Assembly: GCF_030316765.1 (NCBI RefSeq) | Contig: NZ_JASZYT010000007.1 | Location: 248,001-312,000 of the forward strand | Length of the DNA stretch: 64,000 nt | From: Variovorax saccharolyticus | GTDB lineage: Bacteria > Pseudomonadota > Gammaproteobacteria > Burkholderiales > Burkholderiaceae_C | Reading direction: 5' to 3' | Shown here: positions 40,054 through 48,864 of the stretch, piece after piece | Layout of the letters: every line of letters begins with the position of its first letter | Position numbering within the stretch: position 1 is the stretch's first letter | Program-made: the position numbers and the translations under genes | Notes under the pieces: model-generated | What the model saw: only the letters and a program-made list of their open reading frames with translations | Database searches by the model: none | Told to the model about the DNA's origin: nothing

Positions 40054-40965
40054 TCATACAGGGTTTTCCAGAACCCCGCCGCCGCCCAGGCGCTCCCCGA
40101 TGAAGTCGAGGAAACAGGTGATCCGCGCGGTCAGCTGGGTGTTGCGGTAGTACACGGCGTTGATCGGCTGCCGCACCTCCACCGTGTCGCGCGCGAGCAG
40201 CTGCACCAGGTCGCCGCGGGCGCAGTCGGCGGCGGTCATGAAATCGGCCAGGCAGGCGATGCCTGCTCCGGCGAGCGCCAGCTGGCGCAGGGTCTCGCCG
40301 CTCGACGCGGTGAGCGCCGGCGCGATCGGCCATTCGTCGCCATGCGGCCCGCGCAGCGGCCAGCGGTTGAGCGACTCGGGCTGCGTGAAACCCAGCAGCG
40401 TGTGGCGCGCGAGGGCCGCCAGGTTCTTCGGCCGCCCGTGCTCGGCGACGTAGCCTGCGCTGGCCAGCACCCGCAGCCGGCTGGTGGCGATCGGGCGGGC
40501 GTGCAGTGTCGAGTCGCGCAGTGCGCCGATGCGGATCGCGATGTCGGTGCGGCGCTCCAGCAGGTCGATGTTGAGTTCGTCGCTGTCGAGTTCCAGCTCG
40601 ATCTGCGGGTAGGCGCGCCGGAAGGCCGGCACCAGCGGAACGATGGCATGCAGCATGAAGGGCGACGCCGCGTTGACGCGCAGCCTCCCGGCGGGCTGCT
40701 GGCGTCGCGCGGCCATCTGCTCCTCGGCGTCGTCGATCGCGTTCAGGATGGCGCGCGCATGCGCCAGGAAGGCCCGGCCCTCCTCGGTCAGCTCGAGTCG
40801 GCGCGTGGTCCGCCGCAGCAGGGTGGTGGCCAGCTTGCGCTCCAGCCGGCCCAGCGCCCGGCTGATGCCCGAGACGGTCTGGCCGAGCTGCTCGGCAGCG
40901 GCGGTGATCGATCCGCCATCGACCACCGCGGCGAAGGCCTGCAGTTCTTCCACCGTCGTCTTCAA
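40054..40965 (-). CDS. LysR family transcriptional regulator
   Basis: The 303-residue regulator has an N-terminal winged helix-turn-helix (ELQAFAAVVDGGSITAAAEQ, then SGISRALGRLERKLATTLL). The effector-binding domain follows (GRLRVNAASPFMLHAIVPLV, ELDSDELNIDLLERRTDIAI). It resembles E. coli YafC/DkgB-neighbour regulators. It is divergent from an MFS exporter and an aldo/keto reductase, which it most likely controls through the 113-base intergenic region. Confidence 0.93.
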   Translation of the reverse strand: MKTTVEELQAFAAVVDGGSITAAAEQLGQTVSGISRALGRLERKLATTLLRRTTRRLELTEEGRAFLAHARAILNAIDDAEEQMAARRQQPAGRLRVNAASPFMLHAIVPLVPAFRRAYPQIELELDSDELNIDLLERRTDIAIRIGALRDSTLHARPIATSRLRVLASAGYVAEHGRPKNLAALARHTLLGFTQPESLNRWPLRGPHGDEWPIAPALTASSGETLRQLALAGAGIACLADFMTAADCARGDLVQLLARDTVEVRQPINAVYYRNTQLTARITCFLDFIGERLGGGGVLENPV

Positions 40966-40978
40966 GTCCCGGCTCCTT

Positions 40979-41007
40979 TTGATTGTTGCTTTTCAGTCAA
41001 ATATATT
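40979..41007 (+). promoter_or_regulatory. Promoter of the MFS-aldo/keto reductase pair
   Basis: TTGATT (40979-40984) and TATATT (41002-41007) are spaced by exactly 17 bases. The surrounding AT-rich segment is where a LysR protein would bind. Confidence 0.65.
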
Positions 41008-41078
41008 CTGCTTGAGCTGGTGTTTTTCTGCAAAGGTTCCGCCGCCACACTCGCACCCTGATTCCAAGGAGTGCATTC

Positions 41079-42284
41079 ATGCCCATTGCTTTGCTGGCGC
41101 TGACCCTCAGCGCCTTCGCCATCGGGACGACCGAGTTCGTGATCGTCGGCCTGATCCCCACCATCGCGGCCGACCTGCAGATCGGCCTTCCCTCGGCCGG
41201 CCTGCTGGTGAGCCTCTACGCGCTCGGCGTCGCCATCGGCGCGCCGGTGCTCACCGCGCTCACCGGCAAGCTGCCGCGCAAGGCGCTTCTGCTGGGCCTG
41301 ATGGCGCTCTTCACGCTCGGCAACCTGCTGGCCTGGAAGGCGCCGGGCTACGAGACGCTGATCGCGGCGCGCATCCTGACCGGGCTCGCGCATGGCGTGT
41401 TCTTCTCGATCGGATCGACCATCGCGACCGGCCTGGTGCCCAAGGACAAGGCCGCCAGCGCGATCGCGATCATGTTCACCGGCCTCACCGTGGCGCTGGT
41501 GACCGGCGTGCCGCTGGGCACTTTCATCGGCCAGCATTTCGGCTGGCGCGAGACCTTCCTCGCGGTCTCTGCGCTGGGCGTGGTCGCCTTCGTCGGCAGC
41601 GCGCTGTTCGTGCCGAAGGACATCCGCCACACGCCGCCGGCCTCGCTGGCGCAGCAGTTCCGCGTGCTGGGCGAGCCGCGCCTGCTGCTGGTGTACGCCA
41701 AGACCGCGATCGGCTACGGCGGCTCCTTCATCCCGTTCACCTTCCTGGCGCCGATCCTGACCGAGGTGTCGGGCTTCAGCCCCGGCGCGGTCGGCGGCGT
41801 GATGCTGGTCTACGGCCTGTCTGTGGCGGCCGGCAACATCTGGGGCGGCAAGCTGGCCGACCGGCTGGGCCCGATCCCGGCGCTGAAGATCATCTTCGCG
41901 CTGCTCGCGGCCGTGCTGCTGCTGCTGAGCTTCACGGCGCCGCACAAGTGGCTGGCGCTGGCCACCGTGCTGCTGTGGGGCGCGGTCGCCTTCGGCAACG
42001 TGCCCGGGCTGCAGGTCTACGTGGTGCAGCAGGCCGAGCGTTACACGCCGGATGCGGTCGATGTAGCCTCCGGCCTCAACATCGCCGCCTTCAACCTCGG
42101 TATCGCCGGCGCCGCCTGGGCCGGTGGCCTGGTCGTCACGCACCTGGGCCTGATCCACGCCGGATGGATCGGCGCCCTGGTGGTGCTGGTCGCGCTGGCC
42201 CTGACCGCCTGGAGCGGTCGGCTGGACCGCAGGCGCCCCGCTTCTCCCTCCATCGATTTCAACCACCCCAGGACAAGTTCATGA
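41079..42284 (+). CDS. MFS transporter, DHA1 family (YdhP/AraJ-like)
   Basis: The 401-residue protein has twelve hydrophobic segments. The N-terminus LALTLSAFAIGTTEFVIVGL is the hallmark of the YdhP/AraJ/sugar-efflux group. LPRKALLLGLMALFTLGN matches motif A, and LTVALVTGVPLGTFIGQ carries the drug-exporter motif C pattern. AAGGAG precedes the ATG. It overlaps the aldo/keto reductase start by four bases (ATGA), so both are made together, likely under the divergent LysR regulator. Confidence 0.93.
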   Translation: MPIALLALTLSAFAIGTTEFVIVGLIPTIAADLQIGLPSAGLLVSLYALGVAIGAPVLTALTGKLPRKALLLGLMALFTLGNLLAWKAPGYETLIAARILTGLAHGVFFSIGSTIATGLVPKDKAASAIAIMFTGLTVALVTGVPLGTFIGQHFGWRETFLAVSALGVVAFVGSALFVPKDIRHTPPASLAQQFRVLGEPRLLLVYAKTAIGYGGSFIPFTFLAPILTEVSGFSPGAVGGVMLVYGLSVAAGNIWGGKLADRLGPIPALKIIFALLAAVLLLLSFTAPHKWLALATVLLWGAVAFGNVPGLQVYVVQQAERYTPDAVDVASGLNIAAFNLGIAGAAWAGGLVVTHLGLIHAGWIGALVVLVALALTAWSGRLDRRRPASPSIDFNHPRTSS

Positions 42285-43093
42285 ACAACAGCAAGATTCC
42301 TCCCTTCGGCCTCGGCACCTTCCGCCTCAAGGGCCAGGCGGCGATCGATTCGGTCGCGACCGGCCTCGAGCTCGGCTACCGTGCCGTCGACACCGCGCAG
42401 ATCTACGGCAACGAGGCCGAGGTCGGCCAGGCGATCGCCGAGAGCGGCGTGGCGCGCGACGCGCTCTTCGTCACGACCAAGATCTGGACCGACAACTACG
42501 CCGCCGACAAGCTGGTCGCCAGTCTCGAGGACAGCCTCGAGAAGCTGCGCACCGACCATGCCGACCTGGTGCTGATCCACTGGCCCTCGCCGGGAGGCGC
42601 GGTGCCGGTGGCGGAGTTCATGGGCGCGCTGGCCGAAGCCAAGTCGCGGGGACTCGCCAGGCAGATCGGGGTGTCGAACTTCAACATCGCGCTGCTGCGC
42701 GAAGCGATCGCGGCGGTCGGTGCCGAGGAGATCGCGACCAACCAGGTCGAACTGCATCCCTATCTGCAGAACCGCAAGGTGGCGGAGTTCGCCAGCAGCC
42801 ACGGGATCGCGATCACTTCGTACATGACGCTGGGCTACGGCGCGGTGCTCAAGGACCCGGTGATCGAGCGCATCGCTGCAGCGCATGGCGCGACCCCGGC
42901 GCAGGTCACGCTGGCCTGGGCCATGCAACTGGGCCATGCGGTGATCCCCTCGTCGACGCAGCGCGTCAACCTCGAGAGCAACCTGCGCGCGCAACAGCTT
43001 CGCCTCGGCCAGGAAGACATGGCGCAGATGGCGGCGCTGGAGCGCAACGGCCGGTTGGTGAGTCCCGAGGGCCTGGCCCCGGCCTGGGACTGA
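42281..43093 (+). CDS. dkgB: Aldo/keto reductase, 2,5-diketo-D-gluconate reductase-like
   Basis: The 270-residue NADPH-dependent reductase has GYRAVDTAQIYGNEAEVG (catalytic Asp and Tyr), the lysine in LFVTTKIWTDNYA and the histidine in DLVLIHWPSPGG. It also has the NADPH-binding end VIPSSTQRVNLESNL. It resembles DkgB, which reduces methylglyoxal and diketogluconate. DkgB lies next to a LysR gene in E. coli too. Symbol given for family resemblance; substrate is not proven. Confidence 0.88.
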   Translation: MNNSKIPPFGLGTFRLKGQAAIDSVATGLELGYRAVDTAQIYGNEAEVGQAIAESGVARDALFVTTKIWTDNYAADKLVASLEDSLEKLRTDHADLVLIHWPSPGGAVPVAEFMGALAEAKSRGLARQIGVSNFNIALLREAIAAVGAEEIATNQVELHPYLQNRKVAEFASSHGIAITSYMTLGYGAVLKDPVIERIAAAHGATPAQVTLAWAMQLGHAVIPSSTQRVNLESNLRAQQLRLGQEDMAQMAALERNGRLVSPEGLAPAWD

Positions 43094-43095
43094 GC

Positions 43096-43563
43096 TCACA
43101 TAGCCTTGACTTCGAGCGCGTTGTCGACCGTGGTGACACCCTGGACGCTGCCGGCGAGTTCGCTGGCGCGGGCCTTGGCCGCGGCGCTCGGCGCCGGGCC
43201 GCGCAGGTGCACCACGCCGCGCCGGGTCTCGACATCGATGCGGCTGGCGCTCAGTTCGGTGTCGCGGGCCAGGGCCTTGCTGACCGACAGGGTGATCGCG
43301 GCATCGTCGATCCCGGCGACGGCGGCGGTGCCGGCGTTCTTGATGGCATCCTTGACGGCCGCGGCATCCTGCCGGGTCTCGGGCGAGGTCACGAAGGCCC
43401 GGGTCTTGTCGCGTGCGGTTTCGGCCAGTTCGGCGGCCTTGTTGCCGGCCGCGGCGGCGGTGCGTTCGGCTTCGTTCGCCGATCGCTCGCTGCAGGCGGC
43501 GAGGGCCATGAAGGCCAGGCCGAGCGCGAGCGTTTTCAGTCGGAAGTGCTTCGAGGAGTGCAT
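43096..43563 (-). CDS. BON domain lipoprotein
   Basis: The 155-residue protein has a lipoprotein signal (LALGLAFMALAACSE; Cys24). An Ala/Glu-rich helical spacer with tandem ARDKT/RQDAAAVKDA segments follows. The C-terminal BON domain is SVSKALARDTELSASRIDVE to GVVHLRGPAPSAAAKARA and VDNALEVKAM. It is probably anchored in the outer or inner membrane facing the periplasm; BON proteins bind phospholipid and support envelope integrity under stress. Three bases separate its stop from the end of the convergent aldo/keto reductase. Confidence 0.9.
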   Translation of the reverse strand: MHSSKHFRLKTLALGLAFMALAACSERSANEAERTAAAAGNKAAELAETARDKTRAFVTSPETRQDAAAVKDAIKNAGTAAVAGIDDAAITLSVSKALARDTELSASRIDVETRRGVVHLRGPAPSAAAKARASELAGSVQGVTTVDNALEVKAM

Positions 43564-43643
43564 GCCGGCAGTCTATGCCGGCGGGCCGGAGGCGGGTCGC
43601 CGATGGCGCCGCGAATGCCTGTAGGCCGACAGCGCATCGCCTC

Positions 43644-43862
43644 TCAGCGGCAAGGGAAGCGCTTCAACATCGTCCTGCCGAGCGAGGTGATCTCGTTGAC
43701 CATGGCCGGCGGCTGGGTGTAGCCGTCCAGCGTGCGCAAGGGCTTGGGGATCGTGGCCCTGATGTGCCCCGCCATGCTGAGCACGCGCACGGCGTCGACC
43801 TCCGCACCTGCGGTGACGGCGACGGGCAGTTGTTCGGCTGCCAACCGATGGAGTAGGTTCAT
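43644..43862 (-). CDS. Hypothetical protein, 72 residues
   Basis: The short protein (MNLLHRLAAEQLPVAVTAGA to SLGRTMLKRFPCR) is not recognised. It has no signal peptide; two short strand-like hydrophobic stretches (PVAVTAG, DAVRVLSMAGHI) suggest a small folded domain. An in-frame GTG at 43868 is an alternative start. It is divergent from the nitroreductase gene and upstream of the BON lipoprotein on the same strand. Confidence 0.6.
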   Translation of the reverse strand: MNLLHRLAAEQLPVAVTAGAEVDAVRVLSMAGHIRATIPKPLRTLDGYTQPPAMVNEITSLGRTMLKRFPCR

Positions 43863-43936
43863 GGCCACGGCGACAGTATGCCGTTTGTGTCCTTACGCCC
43901 TGCTTAAACTCGCCCGACCACTTCTAAGCGAACACC

Positions 43937-44608
43937 ATGCAGATCCAGGAAGCCGTCGCCAGCCGCCATTCCATCCGGGCCTTCCTGCCCACGCCGGTCG
44001 ACGGCGACACGATCCGCCGGGTCCTGAGCGCAGCGGCCCGCGCACCTTCGGGCGGCAACCTGCAGCCCTGGCACATCGACGTGGTCGCCGGCGATGCGCT
44101 GGCGGCGCTGAGGGCGACCCTGCGCGAGAAGCTGTCGCGGGGCGACGAACCCGAAGCGACCGAGTACGACATCTATCCGCCGTCCTTGCGCGCACCCTGG
44201 CGCGACCGCCGCTTCCAGGTCGGCGAGGCCATGTACGCGCGGCTCGGCATCCCGCGCGAGGACAAGGCCGCCCGGCGCCGCTGGTTCTCCCGCAACTTCG
44301 ACTTCTTCGGCGCCCCGCTGGCCCTGTTCTGCTCGGTCGATCGCAGCATGGGCCCGCCGCAGTGGTCGGACCTGGGCATGTACCTGCAGACCGTGATGTT
44401 GCTGCTGCGCGGCGAGGGGCTGGACAGCTGCGCGCAGGAGTGCTGGGCGATCTACCCGCAGACCGTCGGCGCGGCGATCGAGCTGCCGGCCGGTCGCATG
44501 CTGTTCTGCGGCATGGCGATCGGCCATCGCGATCCGGACCATGCGGTCAACGGCCTCGTGAGCGATCGCGCGCCTGAAGCCGAATGGCTGAGCTTCAAGG
44601 GGATCTGA
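43937..44608 (+). CDS. Nitroreductase family protein
   Basis: The 223-residue FMN-dependent enzyme has the start AVASRHSIRAFLPTPVDGDT and the FMN-binding APSGGNLQPWHIDVV. The later DLGMYLQTVMLLLRGEGLDS and FCGMAIGHRDPDH are typical of NfnB/NfsB-type proteins with nitroaromatic or quinone substrates. The substrate cannot be told. It is transcribed alone and converges on the crotonase gene with nine bases between. Confidence 0.92.
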   Translation: MQIQEAVASRHSIRAFLPTPVDGDTIRRVLSAAARAPSGGNLQPWHIDVVAGDALAALRATLREKLSRGDEPEATEYDIYPPSLRAPWRDRRFQVGEAMYARLGIPREDKAARRRWFSRNFDFFGAPLALFCSVDRSMGPPQWSDLGMYLQTVMLLLRGEGLDSCAQECWAIYPQTVGAAIELPAGRMLFCGMAIGHRDPDHAVNGLVSDRAPEAEWLSFKGI

Positions 44609-44617
44609 GGCAGCGCC

Positions 44618-45454
44618 TCAACGCGCGGGCTGCGGGTCGCTGAAGCGCGGCGCCCGCCGCTCGACGTTGGCGCGCACCGCCTCGGTCTGGTTGGCGCTGC
44701 CGATCAGCGCCTTCTGTTCGAGCGACTCCGCCAGCAGCAGTTCGGCCGCGCCCGGCACCATCGCCGCGTTGAGCAGCCGCTTGCCGGCGCGGATCGCGTG
44801 GGGGCTCTTCAATGCGATCTCGTGCGCCATCGCCAGCGCCTCCGACAGCGGATCGGCCGCGACACGGGTCGCGAAGCCGAGCGCCACCGCCTCCTGGCCC
44901 GAGAAGATGCGGCCGGTGAAAGTCAGCTCGCGCACCACGTCGTCGCGGGCCAGTTCGCGCATCAGCACGATGCCGCCCATGTCGGGCACCAGGCCCCACT
45001 TGATCTCCATCACCGACATCTTCGTGTCCGCCGCGACCAGCCGCACGTCGGCACCCAGCGCCACCTGGAAGCCGCCGCCGAAGGCCACGCCATGCACCGC
45101 GGCGATCACCGGCACCGGCACCTGGCGCCAGACCATGGCCACCTGCTGCGCCGCATTCGAGATGCCGTGGGTGCGCGCCATGATGTCGGCGCTGGCAGCG
45201 CCCTCCCCGATCACCGACGACGCGGCGCCGTCCCCCATGCGCTCGAAGGACTTCATGTCGAGCCCGGCGCAGAAGGCCTTGCCGCGGCCGGCCAGGACCA
45301 CCGCCCGCACCGTCGGGTCGTCGCGCAGGCGGGTGCCGGCGTCGATCAGGGCGTCGAACATGGCCGGGTCGAGCGCGTTCATCTTGTCTGCGCGCGCCAT
45401 GTGGAGTTCGACCACGCCGTCGGCGTGGCGGATGGATTCGATGCGGTCGTTCAC
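44618..45454 (-). CDS. Enoyl-CoA hydratase/isomerase family protein (crotonase)
   Basis: The 278-residue crotonase-fold protein has the oxyanion-hole segments AVVLAGRGKAFCAGLDMKSF and VAFGGGFQVALGADVRLVAA. MSVMEIKWGLVPDMGGIVLM follows, where the acidic residues of hydratases would be. Crotonases of this length hydrate or isomerise CoA esters in fatty-acid or aromatic degradation. A Glu seen in hydratases at the second catalytic position reads D in PDMGG, as in isomerase-type members. It is divergent from the PhoX-like gene. Confidence 0.9.
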   Translation of the reverse strand: MNDRIESIRHADGVVELHMARADKMNALDPAMFDALIDAGTRLRDDPTVRAVVLAGRGKAFCAGLDMKSFERMGDGAASSVIGEGAASADIMARTHGISNAAQQVAMVWRQVPVPVIAAVHGVAFGGGFQVALGADVRLVAADTKMSVMEIKWGLVPDMGGIVLMRELARDDVVRELTFTGRIFSGQEAVALGFATRVAADPLSEALAMAHEIALKSPHAIRAGKRLLNAAMVPGAAELLLAESLEQKALIGSANQTEAVRANVERRAPRFSDPQPAR

Positions 45455-45557
45455 GGTGTCTCCTGGTGTTCGGTTGGGCTACGGTGGAGCGAGTATGGAG
45501 GCTCGGCGATGATGCGGCTGTCGCCCAGTCAACAGAGAGACAGAGAGAGAAGCCCTC

Positions 45558-47408
45558 ATGCCGATCGCCCGCCGCCAGTTCCTTCGCTCCGGGAGCGCTG
45601 CCGCCCTCGTCGCCCTGGTCGGCGAGGCGCGCGCACGGCCGGCCGGCGACGGCCGACTCGGCTTCGAATCCGTGCCCGCCACCCTTCGCGATGCCGTCAC
45701 GGTGCCGCCCGGCTACGAGGCGAGGCTGCTCTATCCCTGGGGCGCGCCGACCGGCATCGCGGGTGCCATGCCGGCCTTCGCGCCCGACGCCTCGAACAGC
45801 GCCGCCGAGCAGGCGCTGCAGGCCGGCATGCACCACGACGGCATGCACTTCTTCGCGCTGGACGGCCGCGCCGATCGCGGCCTGCTGGTGATGAACCACG
45901 AGTACACCGACGAGCAACTGCTGCATCCGGAGGGCGCCCGGCCGATGACTGCCGACAAGGCCCGCAAGTCGCTGCATGCGATGGGCGTCTCGGTGATCGA
46001 GGTCGAACTCGGCCCCGACGGCTGGCGCCAGGTCCTGCCGTCCCGCTTCGCCCGCCGGATCCACGGCCACACGCCGATGCGCATCGCCGGCCCCGCCAGA
46101 GGCAGCCCGCTCCTGCGCACCGCCGCCGATCCGGCCGGCGAACGGGTCTACGGCACCTTCGCCAACTGCGCGATGGGCGTCACGCCCTGGGGCACCTACC
46201 TGAGCTGCGAGGAGAACTTCCAGGTCTACTTCGGTGCCTCGAAGGAGGCGCTGCCGACTGCCGGCGCGGCGCAGCAGCGCTACGGGCTCGGCGCCGGCTC
46301 GTGGGTCGACTACTGGCGCGTCGACGAACGCTTCGACCTGGCGAAGAACCCGAACGAATCGAACCGCTTCGGCTGGGTGGTCGAGATCGATCCCTTCGAC
46401 CCGGCGTCCACGCCGGTCAAGCGCACCGCGCTCGGCCGCAAGCACCAGGAGAGCGCGACCTGCACGCTCACGAAGGACGGCCGGCTCGCGGTCTACATGG
46501 GCGACGACTCGAACTTCGAGTACATCTACAAGTTCGTCAGCCGCGACAAGGTGCGGCCCGGCAGCGATGCGGCGGCCCGGGCCGCCAATCGCGACCTGCT
46601 CGACCGGGGCACGCTCCACGTCGCACGCTATGACGACGACGGCCGCGGCCGATGGCTCGAACTGCGGCACGGGCTCGGCGGCGTCGATGCGGACAGCGGC
46701 TTCGCCGGCCAGGCCGAGGTGCTGATCCATGCGCGGCGGGCGGCCGACATCGTCGGCGCCACGCGCATGGACCGGCCCGAGTGGATCGCGATCGATCCGG
46801 CGAGCGGCGAGGTCTATGTCACGCTGACCCACAACGTGTCGCGCGGCCGGCCCGGAATGCCGGCGGCAGATGCCGCCAACCCCCGAGCCGAGAACATCTT
46901 CGGCGGCATCCTGCGCTGGCGCGAGGCCGGTGGCGATGCGGCCGCCACCTCCTTCGCATGGGATCACTTCGCGCTGGCCGGCGACCCCGATCTGCCGGGC
47001 GCCGGCGCGCGCTATCCGAGCGCCGAGGCCGACGCCTTCGGCTGCCCCGACGGCCTGCACTTCGACAGCGGCGGCCTGCTGTGGATCCAGACCGACATGA
47101 GCGGACGCGCGATCGGCCAGGGGCCGATGGCCGCGCTGGGCAACAACCAGATGCTGTGCGCCGACCCGGCGAGCGGGCGCATCAAGCGCTTCCTGGTCGG
47201 GCCCAGCGGCTGCGAGGTCACGGGCTGCGTGCTGACGCCCGACCGCCGCAGCCTGTTCGTCAACATCCAGCACCCGGGCGAGACCCGCGAGGGCACGAGC
47301 GGCACGCCCAACAGCGCCTGGCCCGACGGCACGCTGCCCGGCAGCGCGCGGCCGCGTTCGGCGACCGTGGTGGTGCGAAGGCGCGACGGCGGTATCGTCG
47401 GCACCTGA
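45558..47408 (+). CDS. PhoX family phosphatase (DUF839), Tat-exported
   Basis: The 616-residue protein starts with a twin-arginine signal ARRQFLRSGSAAALVALVG. It carries the PhoX/DUF839 features: NHEYTDEQLLHPEG, WGTYLSCEENFQVYFG, RFGWVVEIDPFDP, CTLTKDGRLAVYMGDDSNFE and DRPEWIAIDPASGEVYVTLT. PhoX enzymes are calcium/iron alkaline phosphatases in the periplasm that release phosphate from organic esters. I see no clear Pho box in the 103-base gap before it. The function is by family. Confidence 0.9.
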   Translation: MPIARRQFLRSGSAAALVALVGEARARPAGDGRLGFESVPATLRDAVTVPPGYEARLLYPWGAPTGIAGAMPAFAPDASNSAAEQALQAGMHHDGMHFFALDGRADRGLLVMNHEYTDEQLLHPEGARPMTADKARKSLHAMGVSVIEVELGPDGWRQVLPSRFARRIHGHTPMRIAGPARGSPLLRTAADPAGERVYGTFANCAMGVTPWGTYLSCEENFQVYFGASKEALPTAGAAQQRYGLGAGSWVDYWRVDERFDLAKNPNESNRFGWVVEIDPFDPASTPVKRTALGRKHQESATCTLTKDGRLAVYMGDDSNFEYIYKFVSRDKVRPGSDAAARAANRDLLDRGTLHVARYDDDGRGRWLELRHGLGGVDADSGFAGQAEVLIHARRAADIVGATRMDRPEWIAIDPASGEVYVTLTHNVSRGRPGMPAADAANPRAENIFGGILRWREAGGDAAATSFAWDHFALAGDPDLPGAGARYPSAEADAFGCPDGLHFDSGGLLWIQTDMSGRAIGQGPMAALGNNQMLCADPASGRIKRFLVGPSGCEVTGCVLTPDRRSLFVNIQHPGETREGTSGTPNSAWPDGTLPGSARPRSATVVVRRRDGGIVGT

Positions 47409-47433
47409 CAGTCCAAGAAGGAGGAACAAGAAA

Positions 47434-47832
47434 ATGCCCATCCGCATCGTTCGCCTCGGCAGCGACCGCGCACCCGGCGAGGGCCTGCGCATCGGCACCG
47501 TGCGGCGCCCGCCGCGCGGCGTGCCCAAGGCCGAGTTCGCGTCGCAGAACTGGTACGACGTCTGGTACCCCAACCTCGCACCCTCGGTCGAGACCATGAA
47601 GCAGGCGCAGGCCGCCATCGCCTCGGGCGTGCCCGCGCAGTGGGCTGCCTTCGGACGCAAGTACAAGAGCGAGATGGCCGAGCCGGATGCGAGCCGCAGC
47701 CTGGACCTGCTGGCCGCGCTGTCGCACCAGAGCGCCCTCTCGGTCGGCTGCTATTGCGAGCAAGAGTCGCGTTGCCATCGCTCCTTCCTGCGTGCGCTGC
47801 TGATGGAGCGCGGGGCCGAGATCGCGGATTGA
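47434..47832 (+). CDS. DUF488 family protein
   Basis: The 132-residue protein has the DUF488 pattern: PRGVPKAEFASQNWYDVWYP near residue 28, and ending VGCYCEQESRCHRSFLRALL with the typical CYC...CHR cysteines and histidine. Biochemical role is not established. AAGGAGG lies upstream of the ATG and the gene follows the PhoX gene by 25 bases. Confidence 0.88.
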   Translation: MPIRIVRLGSDRAPGEGLRIGTVRRPPRGVPKAEFASQNWYDVWYPNLAPSVETMKQAQAAIASGVPAQWAAFGRKYKSEMAEPDASRSLDLLAALSHQSALSVGCYCEQESRCHRSFLRALLMERGAEIAD

Positions 47833-47850
47833 GCACGAACGCCGGCGGAC

Positions 47851-48831
47851 TCACTCCGGCTGGATGCCCGCCTCCTTGACGACCTTGCCCCACTTGGCGA
47901 GGTCGGACTTGATCAGCGCGGCGTACTCCTGCGGCGTTCCGCCCTGGATCTCGATGCCCGCAGCCTCCAGCTTGGCCCGCACATCGGGCAGCTTCAGCGC
48001 CGCGTTGATTTCGGCATTGAGCTTGGCGACGATCGCCTTGGGCGTGCCGGCGGGCGCCAGGAAGCCGCCATTGGTGTTGGCGTCGTAGCCCTTGAGCCCC
48101 TGTTCTTCGGCGGTCGGCACATCGGGCAGCGAGCTGCTGCGCTTGCGCGTCGACACCGCGACGGCGCGGACGTTGCCGGCCTTCACCTGCGACTGGATGG
48201 CGCTGACCGTGTCGATGTAGAGCGCGGTGCGCCCGGCCAGCAGATCCGGATGCGCCGCCGAGGAACCCTTGTAGGGCACCAGCAGCATCTGCGCGCCGCT
48301 GGCCATGCGGAACATCTCGGCCGCCATCTCCTGCGCGCTGCCGCGACCCGAGGTCGCCACCTTGGCCTGGTCCGGATTGGCCTTCATCCAGGCCACGAAT
48401 TCGGGCAGCGTCCTGGCGGGAATCTGCGGGTAGATGGCGAACACCAGCGGCACCTCGTGCGTGTAGACGATCGGCTCGAAGCTCTTCTCGGGATCCCAGC
48501 CCAGGTTCCTGAACAGGAACTTGTTGGTGTTGTGGCTGCCGCCCACGATGCCGATCGTGTAGCCGTCGGGCGCCGCTTTCGCGAGCACGTCGGTGCCGAG
48601 GTTGTTGGAGGCGCCGGGCCGGTTGTCGACCACCACCGGCTGGCCCATCGACAGCGCGAGCTTGTCGCCGACCACGCGGGCGATCGTGTCGATCGCGCCG
48701 CCCGGCGGGGCGGGCACGATGATCTTGATCGCGTGGTTCGGATAGGGCTGGGCCTGGGCCGATGCCAGTGCCGGCACCATGGCCAGCGAAGCCGAGACGG
48801 CAAGGACCTTGACGAGGGAAGCAAGTTGCAT
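47851..48831 (-). CDS. Tripartite tricarboxylate transporter substrate-binding protein (Bug family)
   Basis: The 326-residue periplasmic protein has a Sec signal (ending PALASAQAQ). Mature Bug-family motifs follow: IVPAPPGGAIDTIARVVGD, VVDNRPGASNNLGTDVLAK, and PDLLAGRTALYIDTVSA. Bug proteins bind organic acids; membrane partners are often encoded elsewhere, as here. Lies at the 3' end of a minus-strand cluster with an SDR, FAH-family hydrolase and hydroxyacid dehydrogenase, so the ligand may be the substrate of that cluster. Confidence 0.92.
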   Translation of the reverse strand: MQLASLVKVLAVSASLAMVPALASAQAQPYPNHAIKIIVPAPPGGAIDTIARVVGDKLALSMGQPVVVDNRPGASNNLGTDVLAKAAPDGYTIGIVGGSHNTNKFLFRNLGWDPEKSFEPIVYTHEVPLVFAIYPQIPARTLPEFVAWMKANPDQAKVATSGRGSAQEMAAEMFRMASGAQMLLVPYKGSSAAHPDLLAGRTALYIDTVSAIQSQVKAGNVRAVAVSTRKRSSSLPDVPTAEEQGLKGYDANTNGGFLAPAGTPKAIVAKLNAEINAALKLPDVRAKLEAAGIEIQGGTPQEYAALIKSDLAKWGKVVKEAGIQPE

Positions 48832-48864
48832 GGGAGTCTCCTTTTTTTACTGGTATCGATGGGT

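Noticed and set aside
45455..45557. Possible Pho box before the PhoX-like phosphatase
   Set aside because: CTGTCGCCCAGTCAACAG has no second half-site at the 11-base distance, so it does not meet the pattern seen at pstS, ppx and ppk.
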